Below, in pieces: positions 26,360-38,777 of a stretch of DNA of 64,000 nucleotides (position 1 is the first letter of the stretch; each line of letters opens with the position of its first letter). The notes beneath the pieces are model-generated. The model ran no database searches, was not told the DNA's origin, and saw only the letters and a program-made list of their open reading frames with translations. The translations under genes and the position numbers were made by a program. This DNA comes from Ephydatia muelleri (taxonomy: Eukaryota; Porifera; Demospongiae; Spongillida; Spongillidae), in NCBI GenBank assembly GCA_013339895.1, contig JABACO010000013.1, forward strand, positions 4,885,823-4,949,822, written 5' to 3'.

Positions 26360-28900
26360 TTCCCCTCCCTCGGGAACGAAGTCCATGTGATGGTCGTATA
26401 CATTATGCCCGAATCTTTCCGGCTTTTTGTGGCTAAGGTTGGACTTCCTGGCAGGTTGATCCGCCGAATTTCGAAACTCAACTTAAGTTCATCAATACCT
26501 TAGGAGGTTCTACAGTAGTTCCCTCTTCGGTTTCCCGTCAAACACATTTCGAAAATCTTCAACATCAAGCGGTTCTGGTTCGTCAACGCCTCTGGGGGTT
26601 CTGTAGTACTTACTTTCTGTTGGGTATTGGCTTCCTTCAAAGACGTAGTTTCTGGATCCTCGTCATGCTTGACCGAGAATTTCTCTATGGGCTTCTGGTA
26701 GATTTAACGTTACACACGGCTTCAATCCATCAAAATGAACCACAGTATGTCTTCGACGAGAGTCCCTGTGTTGAAGCAAGAACAAAATATCAATTATTTG
26801 TCTTACTACCCTGTATGGCCCCTGCCAATATCAATGCAGCTTTGGTGATTTTCCCTGAGTCCGAACTGCTGGACAATGAAGCCATACCATATCATCCGGT
26901 CTACCATGTGCAGCTCTATCATATAGAGCCTTCTGCCGTTGATGTTGCAGTCCCATTCTTTCTTGAACCTGTTGGTAGGCACTCTCCAAATGCAGCCTCA
27001 AATCCAGGGCATACTGATTGACCTGTATGGGATTGGAAGAAGGGGAAGACCGTCCATGGATGACATCAGCAGGGAGGCGTGCCTCACGACCGAACATCAA
27101 ATAAAAGGGTGTGCACCCAGTTGACTGTTGCACACTAGTGCGGTAGGCCAGCACGACCATCGGGAGATGAAGGTCCCACTCCTGTTAATCATCAGACGCT
27201 GCCAGGCTGAGGAGATTAAGCAGTGTACAATTAAATCTTTCCACTAAACCATCCGATTGGGGACGGTAAGGCGTTGTTCTAGTTTTTGACTATGCCTAGC
27301 AACTGGCATACTTCCTCCATCTTTCAGTAGCAGCTGATTTTTCTGCGACCACAGAGTTTATAGCCAGTAGCTAACGCTAGCAGGGGGAATATTATTGCTT
27401 AACAGCCATGATACATACAACTTGCTGCAGATCAACATCTTCCTTTTGTCCCTGCTTTGGGTCGCCGTCCAATCTCATGTCAGCGCCATTGCTGCATTGC
27501 TTACGTAATCACAATTGTTATCTTTAACGGGGAGTTCCTTGTCAATATGTGGGGGTGGGGCTGCCAGGCCACATTGTTTGCAAGGGAGCCTTGATAGCGC
27601 ATCAACGTTTCCATGCTTCGCTCCGGGACGATGCTGTCTCCGGAAATCATATTCATCTTAAATGTCCAACCACCGAGCCACTTGCCCTTGTGCATCCTTG
27701 AAACTCTTCAACCACTGCAAGGATTTGTGATCTGTACGTATAATGAAACATTGACCCCCCAACTAGGCACGAAAGTAGAGGACGATTGCCAACATCTCCT
27801 GCCTTGTTACGCAGTACTGTTCAGCTTTTGTCAGCACCCAACTGGCGTATGCAATGACATGTCTGTCTCTATCTTGCGACAGCATCGCTCCCAGACAGTC
27901 CTGACTAGCATCCGTATCGACAACAAAAGTCTTATCGAACTGCGGAAACCACACTGACCAGTCACGAACACAACTAATCTTGGGGGGATCTGCCTCCACA
28001 CCCTTCTCCGACACAACGTGCCCCAGATACTGCACACTTCTGGATAATCTCCGAAGAACTTCGGCAAGGCGCTGCAACAAGTATTCCTCAATAATGTCAT
28101 CCACTGGCTAAGTCAAGAACGGAGAATAATTTTGTACTAACGTCCCCGCCAGTCTATCCAATGCGTCATCAAATCTGGAGATTGGATGTACATCCAATTT
28201 AGTTACATCATTTACATGGCTGAAACAACGCAAAACCTGTACGACCCGTCCTTTTTCTTTGCAAGCACAATAGTCATGCTCCTTCAGCTGGCTCCACAAT
28301 ATCCTGATCCAGCATCCCTTTATCACATTTTGCACCAATCCTCTTTGATGGAAGGGCAACCTGCAGGATGGCTGATGATGGGCATGGCATCTCCTATATC
28401 ATTCTTGTGACTCAACACACTAGTATGCCCCAAATCACCATTGGCCACATCTGAAGCTCTTTTAAGAGAGCCCTTAATCATTCATGTTCACTTACCGTTA
28501 GGCCTTGCACCTTTTTCATGATATCCTGTATTGCCTCTTAATTCTTCTGATCGAACAGCTTATCCAGTGATGGCTCCACTAAGCCCACCATGTTTGACTC
28601 TCGCAGCCAAGACAACTCACCCATTGTTTCCTTACCATACAAGGTTACTGGGACTGCCGTTGGATTCAACAACTGTACTGTGATCTTTCCACTGTGTGTT
28701 GTGTCACAGAGTGAGCAACAAGTAGAACACCATGCTTGTCAGGGGCTCTGGCTTTGGTTCAAATAAGCCTATGCAGTCGGGCACTCCTTTCTCTAGCTCT
28801 AGGTCGACTGGAAGCTGTACTTGGTGAAAGGCAGGAATGACAGTTGATTCATGAACCATCACATGGCCATGTAGAATCACATTCACTCAATAAAATGTGT
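26360..28900 (-). mobile_element. broken Ty3/Gypsy-type LTR retrotransposon fossil
   Basis: Read on the minus strand, the parts run in the usual pol order. A protease/reverse-transcriptase-side stretch lies at about 28100-28900. The reverse-transcriptase end with RNase H follows at about 27700-28100, recognisable by YLGHVVS and VVDTDASQDCLGAML. An integrase C-terminal part lies at about 26830-27350, recognisable by LAYRTSVQQSTGCTPFYLMF. It is clearly broken, with several breaks, and it no longer looks active. No LTR pair was found, so the ends given are approximate. Age is moderate: the protein blocks are still easy to recognise. Confidence 0.8.
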
Positions 28901-29093
28901 ACAGGTTAGTACCCTGCAATTATTAGGAGTTTGTTCTTCATATTCAATGACACAATGACCTTTCGCCAAGAAGTCTGTTTCTTAACATATTATCCATCTG
29001 GAAGGACACTTATGCCTGCCTGCAAATGGGAAGGTTCTCACCATTTACTGCCTTTACTGGGTGAGCTGATGATTGTAGCTTCCTCCTCCCTTG

Positions 29094-31530
29094 CAGAGGT
29101 GGCCCCAGCACTTATAGAGGGGGAGGGCCCAAGTATGCAGGAGTGCCAAAAGGGGTGGGGCATTTTGGATGTTAACTTATAATAATCATTTTGGTACATA
29201 ATGCAAGTGTAAAAATACATTTACATTTACTCTAAAATAAGATTTGACAGCTCTACTTTTCTCGGGTGCATTTACAAATATAGTTCAACTGCTGTGTCGT
29301 AATAACTGTGTGACCATAATGTATATTCATGAGTGCCCGTGATGATAAGTGAGTGCAGCCCATACATGATCAAAGCCAGTTGCGCAGACGGTGCAGTGTG
29401 GAGAAACTCCTTTCACAGGTGCAGCTTGTAATAGGGAGTGTGGAACCAACCTTAAGGATATATTTGGAAAGCGCTCTTCATCGCAATGTTGAAGCGCTGC
29501 ACCAAGGGAATTGGGATGCTTTCCAAGAGAGCATTGTGCCCATTTTTGCTTCCAAAGCGTTATTGCTTGATCCAAAAGGTATTTATCCACCAGGTCCTTC
29601 TCATACAGCGATACAAAATCGTTCAAATTGTGTTCGCCATCAACCGCTATTGTGGGTACCAGGTATAAAGCTTTGGATGCAGTTCTGGACAGAGATGAAA
29701 ATCGTGAACCAGTTCGGAAATAATGCAATCTAGCAAAGGAATAGCAAGAGTCCTGCGGTAATATTCTGCTGGACTGTCTGCTGGGTGATTCTTCCTATAA
29801 TAATCATAAACAGCATATTCAGTGAACATATACACACATGCATGCAATTACCTGCGACTTTGTCTTTGTGCAATTCTGGGCATCAGCGATTCCACTCCAA
29901 TCAATGCGCCTAAACGTTCAGCCTGGTCATTTATTTTACTAAATTCCTCAATAACTCCAGATCTAATAGCATGAAAGTCAGCCTTGACAGCTTCAATATC
30001 CTTGAATGCTTTGACTATGTCAATTGCTTTTCCTTGAATACGTTTTGTTATGATAGCAAGTGGATGAATGAAATATCCGGTAAAGTGCAACTACACCAAT
30101 GATGGTTCCAAAATTGCATAGGGCATGCAAGTGAGAAGTAGCATCGTTTTTTGCTGAAGGTTCCCATCCAGCTCTAAAACGTTCTGGATAGCTCACAGTC
30201 TTGGCATGTCCCATTAATTATTTCTAGGGCTTTCACAATAAAAGGAAAACCCAGATAGAAATGTTCATAAGCCTTGTCACGCTCTGCCCATCGGGTTTTA
30301 CACAGACCTAATATTAATTTTCGCTGTGATCTTGAGTCCCTATTTCCACAACATACTCCAACAATTTCTCTCTCTTTGGAGAGTATTTAAAGAATATTGC
30401 CAAGCTTATCATTTGTGTTAGGACCATTTGTATGGTATTTTCTTTACAGGCTGCTACAATTGAGAGGTTTAAAACATATAATGTACAGTGTGTATATAAT
30501 GCCTTTAGATTAACCTCCAGGACTCTCCCTGATAAACCCTTTTTCGCATCTGATATATTGGATGCACCATCATAACAATGGCCCCTCAAATCTTCTAGAT
30601 GAAGGTCATTTTTTTGGTAAAAATCTGCAACTGCTTCAAAAAGAACTTCTCCAGTTATTCTTTCCACGTGGATAAACTCAATGAACTCTTCTCTGATCTG
30701 TTTTTTGGCATCCACAAACCGAACACAGAGAGACATGATTTCATCATCGGATGAAGTAAGTACAGTGTGAATCTTTACTTCCTTGATTTCATTCAACAGA
30801 TCGTGCTGAATGATGCTTTTCCTAAACTTCGATCATTTCATTTTGACTGCGATGGTGAATGTAAGTTGCATTTCTAAGCAATGGTTTTGAGATATGATTT
30901 TGTAATATAGTATCTTCTGCAGCAAAGATTTTAATCAGGTCAAGGAAATTCCCAGGATTATTCAGGAGATCCAGAATCTTCAATGTGACCTTGCAAAGCA
31001 ATATTCTGTTTTCCACAAAAGTGTATTACTTGTGCTATTCTGTTCGACATGCCTATATATACAATATTGAGATTTTAAAGTCACAATCAATCGGTGCTTT
31101 AATGGTTGACTCAGGCTTTTCAAATCGCCGTTTGATGCACTCAGCAACAAAGCATGCCTCTTTGTGGTACTCAGCAGCATTGTAACACTGTTGCTTTTCA
31201 TGCATCTTTTTGTAATTTTGGCAACAACATTTACAAACTGTGATAACTGGCATCTGTTCTTGAGGCCTTTTTTGTTAGTATCAATTGGTACAAAGAGGGA
31301 GTATGGAAAACAAAATATGCTGTTTGATGATGGGCTGTATACGTAATCATTACTAAGCATAGATGTACAGCCCTTTTTGGGATGTTTTGTGTACCAATGG
31401 AAATTTGTAGTTTTCTTTAGGCCTTATGTGATATGGATTGTGACATTAATTGACGTTGCAACTTGGCTTGTCTGTTCTCTGCTCCACTTCGTTTTCGCTT
31501 TTGGCTCGACATTGCTTGAGGCTCAATAAA
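29094..31530 (-). mobile_element. broken hAT transposon (ZMYM1/DUF4371-like transposase)
   Basis: Minus-strand transposase pieces lie in the expected order but in different frames. A possible start with SSQKRKRSGAENRQ is near 31510. A zinc-finger-like block with KKMHEKQQCYNAAEYHKEAC lies at 31053-31253. RNATYIHHRSQNEMIE follows at about 30822-30900, then the catalytic-domain piece with LRGHCYDGASNIS at 30314-30796. A helical part covers 29848-30214, and the hAT dimerisation end with YLLDQAITLWKQKW is at 29327-29728. The stretch at about 29094, CAGAGGTGGCCCCAGC, looks like a hAT terminal repeat; its partner on the other side was not found. Frame changes and stops show that it is inactive. Confidence 0.8.
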
Positions 31531-31630
31531 ACCAGATGATCCAATACATAGCAGCTGGCACCAACGCTTACATAGCACGCGCGCGCCGGCGAAACAACGA
31601 GTGCGTGTGCGCATCTATACGTACATGTAG

Positions 31631-32245
31631 TTAACACGCGTACGCGTACATTACATCATCCCGTTTCGGTGGGGGAAGCCCCTTGGGACCGCCTATGCAA
31701 GCCTTGTACCCTGTGTCAACTAACATAGGTGTTAGTCGGCCCTCCACTGCCTCTTGCACTGCCAAGGTACACGCGACAGCTGATGTAAACTCAGCTGACC
31801 TTTCCGTTGTTTTACCGTTAGCTTGCGTGTCTTTGTGGACAGTTTCTACGAAAATGTCCAGGTTTTCCACAACTCCAGCAGACATCTCTTTTATTTGCTC
31901 TGGTCTCTTCTCTATCAGCACGCAACTTTCCTAACTGCTGCGATATAAAGACCTTACCTGCGCGACCAACTCCTCGTAACCGTCTCCGCTTGCTTTTTAA
32001 AATTCTCCAGCGGTATTCCGATACGACACATCGTCCGACACACCAGCGGTCAGTTTCATGGCCTGAAGCTTCGTTGTGCCAATTCTACTGCCTATAGCTG
32101 AGTGGCCAGAGTGACAACATCGTCCAATGTCTGTGGCTGCTCTTGCAACAGCTTTAGCTGTATGGTGAACACCATTAATAAATTGGTTACGTGCCATTGC
32201 TTGCGAGCCACCATTTGTGTAAAGCACCTGTGGCATTAAATGCAT
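31631..32245 (-). pseudogene. unidentified coding-like fragments
   Basis: Two minus-strand frames look protein-like but match no family I can name. One (31631-31921) contains VVENLDIFVETVHKDTQANG. The other (31997-32245) contains QFINGVHHTAKAVARAATDI and IGTTKLQAMKLTAGVSDDV. The Ala/Gly-rich helical pattern of the second recalls spartin-type senescence domains, but the resemblance is weak. A partial host gene or old pseudogene is possible. Confidence 0.25.
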
Positions 32246-34086
32246 CTGGGTGTTTTCCTTCTACATGTAATGTCAAGTATCAGAGTGTGAGGACCTCCAG
32301 TAGTCATCTCATGATAACATGATAAGTTATCTCTTTGTATTGTTTGCAGATCTAATTAAAGTGTGGCTACTAAATTTAAAACATAGCAGTTCATGGTTCT
32401 GGTTGGATGAGGAAGGTCAGATACAATGTGCAATAAGATTATCATGCAATGTGCCTATACTAGTGTGTAAGACTTTCCCACATTGAAACTATTTGGAAGT
32501 TGACTTAGCCCAATTGTACTCTTACCCCCACATATCCCTGGACTCTTGTAGTACAAAAACAGTCTACAATGTGTCATGTTGGTAGGTTTACCTTTACTGT
32601 GACTGACTGTATCTCAAATATGGACACAGAAAATACATGCTGGATATTTAGTCAACGTTTAACTCCCTATTTTCCAAACCCATAATGGTTAGCTAAGGTA
32701 TATTACATTTAGTTGTATTTTAAAGTCCCTCAGGGTGACCAATTATCCATCATGCATTGCACTTCTTTGCAATTTGAATAGTATAGGGTTAGATAAATTG
32801 GATGACGATTTGAGTGTCCCATTTGCTAGTTGCACCTTATACTTGAATGTTCAGAATATATTTGTTTGGTTAAAAGGTCCTTTGTTTTATCAGAGGTGCA
32901 ATTAGCAAATGAGACAAATCGTAGTTTCTAGTATCACCATCATCCAATTGCTTCTCCCCTATGCTGTTCTGTGGGGTTTATCTATAGTAACTGTGATGTT
33001 TAGTATATTGATTTTACACTGGTATCACAATATATGGAAGAAAGCTTATCCATTCACCTGTATTATATATACAGAGTGGAATTTCAATTAAGATAAACTT
33101 GAATAGCACAAATGCAGATTGTTAGTAGGTAACGTGACCTAAATCATACAACACCCTTATTTGTACATGAACTGTACACAAACCATGCTTTAAGCTTACA
33201 TCATAACAAAATATGTGCGCAGTCATAATCATGCATAGTAGGTATGGTTTGAATCACAACATCCTTCCCAAACACAGTGCAATCTATTAGAACCATATAA
33301 GTTGCTGACAGAAAGGCATCACATTCAAGTGTTTAACTCCTATTGTCTCCACATTTTTAAAGGTATATTGCCATGTGACAGACATTAGCTGAACATTGTT
33401 TTTTATCAATGACAGTACGTGACACTACCAGAATAATAATAATAATAGGAGTTGTATTCTTCTGAGTGCCTAACCAATCAGATCATATCACTTACTCGAA
33501 CTCTCTTGCAACAATGACACAAAGTTCACTCTTTACACTTCTTAGAAGTAAACACCCCATCGGCAGTTATTCATTATTGCCTCATTATACAGCACCTTGC
33601 AAGTATAAATGTATGAGGTGTGATGGATGCGTGTTCCTTTTCCTTTTTGCAGGTATGGTTAGCAGCTAGCCTCGTCCCCAGGCCCTATTTTGATATTAAA
33701 GTTAGCGCCTGGGGACGAGGCTAGGTTAGCAGCAAACAGAGTTCTTTTATTCCAACAGGGCATGATATTTGATTATATGATACATTTTGTTTTAGGTATA
33801 AATACAAATAATGGCATCTGATGTGTCTAACATTTCCACGGACACATTGATGAAGCATAGCTAATGCCAGGTGTACAATTTGAAACATCGCAATGACAGG
33901 ACACTGGAATAGCACAAAACTTATTAATTATAATCTTGCTCCAACAGAATTATTTATTTTCTATTCATGATCAGCATCACTGCAACATCTGCTCCATTAT
34001 ATAATGTCCAATCTTCACATGCAAAGTGATGTTCATGTATAGTAGCTATATCTGTGCAAAGAATAATTGATTCAAGTAATTATTAT
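32246..34086. other. intergenic, no gene seen
   Basis: AT-rich sequence without recognisable coding exons, apart from the hairpin at 33666-33724. The part nearest 34087 is probably the NOC3L 3' untranslated region. Confidence 0.5.
33666..33724. repeat. GC-rich hairpin with AT loop
   Basis: CTAGCCTCGTCCCCAGGC and its exact 18 bp inverse flank a 23 bp AT-rich loop. It is a perfect stem in unrelated AT-rich sequence, like the hairpin at 25381-25414. Confidence 0.9.
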
Positions 34087-37000
34087 TTACTGTTTCCTAT
34101 ATACAAAGTCAATTGAATTGTTCATTTCAAAGCTTGCTGCCTGTTGAATTAATTGATTCTTAAGACCCCTGTCAGAATAGTAGTATAAACCTCTCTGAAG
34201 GCAAGAGAGTAATAATGCATTGACCCTAGCAAAGTAGAAAGTAAATCAAAACAGTACCTTATTTGAACTTGCTCTCTGTGATGGATGAGGATGAGGTGGA
34301 GCAAGGTAGGACGAACTGGTCACTTCTGAGATACTGAGTAGTTCTGAGCATGTCCTGTTTGTAAGAAACAAATATGATAAACTGAAACGATAAAAATGAA
34401 TCTATATCAATGAACAGTTTGTTGTAGGTAAAAGTCATACACACATATAAATATTTATCATGCATATGTACACCCTTCAAATACTGTCACGAGTGTAGTA
34501 ACACACTGTAATTGCTTACAACTGCTAAACATATCTTCAAAAGACATTTAATAAAATTTAAAATGATACTTCTTATCATTTAAGCACATTCAAAGCTTTG
34601 TTAATTGAATCCTATTTCTATGATTAGGATAACTGAAGTTTCTACACATAATTTTGCATATAATTTTGCATATTATTAAAGCATAATAATTTTGGAGTTT
34701 GGTATTTTTTAATAGCATAGAAATGTTGTGGTAATATGGAGATGGCATCTCTGACTGTTATAGTTGCATGAGTGCATTCATAATGATCAGTTGTATAAAA
34801 ACAACTAATTGTACGTAAAAACGTTACTCAAAGCTCTCCACTGTAGTCATTCAATGAAGTATACTCCGAAGTCACAAGTTTGCAAAGAAAAAAAATAATG
34901 GTGGAGGGATGCAATTGAGAGAGAAAGATACACTAAAGGCGATATAAACAGATTATCATGTCCAATAAAAATGTGAATAAACTAATATGCCTTTGAATGA
35001 TTATGTACAGTAACATAACATAATGCAACGTGTATGGTACATAACACAGAGATAACCAAATGCAGTGCACACAAGTACTAGTTAACAAGAACCTCCCAAC
35101 TACCATGCATGTCATTAAAATTCATCAGAATGTTGTTCTCCCGAAACACACATTGCATAATCACAATTACTTTCTGGCCAGCTCAGCATGAAGCGATCCT
35201 TTTCCTTGAGAAGGTACCCCCAGCAATACATGAGTAGCAAAAGCCTTAACAGTGGGCTCATAGTGTTGCTGATGAGTTGAAATACAAAAAATTGATTAGT
35301 ACAGCAATTATTTTGTTTGTTGTGATAATAAATTGCACCTTGAGCAGATGATGCTTTGCTTTATCATATGATGTATAATCACGCAATTCATGAATCTAAT
35401 CAAACATACAAACCTGTTGCAAACTAAGTTCCCAGAGAACAGTGGAATTTGCCCGACTCATTTCGGGATCCAAAACATCAGGCCGAAACAGCTCTCCAGC
35501 AATACACTCAGTATCCAGCAGCTGCTGACATTGCGAGTATGTCTGACAGTACAAAGTATGTATGTGTAACAAGTTAAAAAGCAGTAAACACATGTATAAC
35601 ATAAAGTGACCTATTACAAACAGAGAATATTTTCTGCAGAGCTCAAAATTCTCCATTTAGCACTCTACAAATGTATTTGCATAAGCCTGCCCTTTCTCCC
35701 GGAATTCATATATCTCTGTCTGTTGAATTTGCTCTTGATAGCTCATATACATGCATATGTGGAGATTACAACATACGTTCATAAACTTTCTGATGGTGGC
35801 CAAAATAGCCAGTGAGGCTCCAGGCAACACCTGAAGACTAACTGTCGCCAATCTCTTCACAAATCCGAATATTCTCAACATAGATACCTGAAATGAATAA
35901 TGCACAACATTACTACATGTAGCAAGCACTTATTGCTGAGATGTATTGATTATCGTGTGCAATATTTTGTGGCATATACATCCATGCACTCAGTTACACA
36001 CAACACTCCTTTCCAGTGGCCACATAAGTGAAATGCATGAGCGTTGGATTGAACCATGAGTATATCAAGCCTGCTGCAAAACGAATAACGCATTGTAGCT
36101 TGAGAGCCTGCACGTCATGCACCAAATGTCTCTACCACCAGTGAAGCACATTCTGAGCAGAGGGCGTGTGTTTTCCCTTTGCCACCTAGCTGCTACCTTT
36201 CCAGAAACCACTCCACTTTGGGTATTTCATTTAAGCAGAGAATGGCTGTAGATTTGGCACTAGTAGGCTAGCTTTCAGTAAGTGTATCTGTAGGACTTTT
36301 TAGCTTCCTGTTATGACCTTGAATAGAACTAGCTTCCAGTGTTTTTGTGGTTCAAATAAAGTTTGGTTACAAAATTAATAACAGCACGGCAAATAGCCAA
36401 AATACGATAAGTGCTTGATGGGCATGGGAGACATTCCATGCATGATCAACACAACTTTTGCCATAACCATATCAAATTGTTATAAATAAGAGATCTTGTA
36501 CTGTATAAAGTTTCACTTTCCAAAACACTTCTGTTCATTAACAATTATCTGGCAACTTTGGAGTGTCCTGTGATTTTGCTCACAGGTACGAGCTGTTAGC
36601 AATGCTGTAATATTTCATTTGTTAATGCTCATATTAGCATAATTGATATCAATAAAAAGCATATATCACAAGGAAGGACAAACATATCTTTGCTGGACCA
36701 GCAGGCTTGAGACAACGTACTTTCACCTCTCAGCCAGTGCAAAAGTGCGTTGCGTGCTACACTTGATCTTGCACGGATGCATACATTAAGTAAGTACGAC
36801 ATCATTCCGCACATGCATGTTGCAATAGTATAGCTTTGTGGTGTGTGTGTGTAAATGTGGTCAAGCAGTACTTCAAAGACATATAACATGTTTGGCACAA
36901 ATTCATTTATAACTTACTAAGGAAACGAACACCGGACTAACTTAAGTGCATAAACACTAGATGGGTCAAAAATGAAGGAAATGGTGCTTTGAGATATTCT

Positions 37001-38706
37001 GATATGTGCAAAACAAGGGACCAAGTTTCTTTAATATTGATGGTAACATACATTTAATAAATGTTTAGTCCTTGTGGTATATGCTTTTTAATGAAATCAA
37101 GCATGCTAATATGAGCATTATCACAGCATTGCTAACAACTCATAGCAATGAGTGAAAATCACAGGACGCTCCAAAGTTGCCAAATAATCATTAATGAACT
37201 GAAGTGTTTCGGAAAGAGAAATTGTGCACATTAACTATACAGTACAATATCTCTTATTTATATTTATGAAATGATCATGGCAAAAGTTGTGTTGATCAGG
37301 CATAGAATGTCACATCTAGGAGAGTAGGCAGGCCATTCTATCCAATAGCAATTAGTTCTAAGCACCTCTTATTACCAAATGTTTCAACTTTAACAGCATC
37401 TAGAAATGTAAGTGATTCAAATTTGAATCAGGAACAAGCATGCCAGTTTCATGGCTCAACCATTACACAAAGGTGGATGTTCAAGATCTCTTTGATCATA
37501 AATGAAGCTAACATCACTGAGGCTTTCTTTCCGCATTAGAGGATTAAAATACAACAACATCGGTATATATTCTGGATTATTAAGACTAGATGCAGAGCCG
37601 AAGAAAGTTTCAGGAAAAAAAAAACTTGTAAACCATATATGAACCAAACGACAACTCCTGGAGATTTAGTAACACAGTTATCTTAGCTATTTGTAACTTA
37701 CTTCCCTGCGTTTCCGCATCATTCTATCAAGGCAATCCATTGCTAGTACAACATCTTCCTTCTGTGACACTACAAATAGCACAGAGATTCCCAATTTGTA
37801 AGATTAACAGATGATAGGAACACATACGAGCATCGAGCTGAAGAGTTGCCTCATATAACTGTGTATAGAATTGTCTTGAGTCAATATTCAATGCTGCGCC
37901 TATTATGTTTTATAGAAAGGGGGTGGGGTGAAGAAATAAAAACAAGCATTGCCTGTTTAATTCAGTTTGTTTGAAGGAACTACACTATTATATTGTTACA
38001 AGTTCATTCTTTATACTTTTGCATACCTACAACCTAGTAACAAGAGCAATTTAACAACATATTACATGTATAGCATCAATAAATATAGGTTACATCTATT
38101 TAAGCTTTATATTTGATTTAACAGTAATATACAAGTAATGCAAGAGAAACCCATGAACATTTTAATAAATGGAAAATGTGTATTGCTATCACGTACAATT
38201 TTAACCTACCTTGACCAGAAAGAATTTCAAATGCAGTTAGTACACATAACATGCATTCTCTATTCGAGAGGGTCTACACACAGAATTGAGAAGACAAAAT
38301 AATACATGTAAACAAAATGATATTTGCATGGGAAAATGAATAACTCATGTTCATACAACAAACATGTTTAATATCTAAATGTAATATTGCTTTAAGTATG
38401 AAGAAACACTAGGTTGCAATTCAATCCGTGAACAGAGAATGAAAGATCTTAAGTGATAAAAGGCATAACATACACACATACATAGACCACATACAAGCGG
38501 ATATTAGGGGACACATGGGCAAATCAGAAAACAAGTACTAGTACTTACCCCTGCTTCAGCTAATGAATGAAGCACACTCATCAAATCTTGAAAGAAATCA
38601 ATATTTATCAGATGAGCAAACCTGAGATGGCAAAAAAGATAAACAAATGAACAAATGTAATGAAGGAAAATGATGCACAGCTTAGCCATGTTCATTTCAT
38701 TCAGAA

Positions 38707-38777
<71 letters not shown>

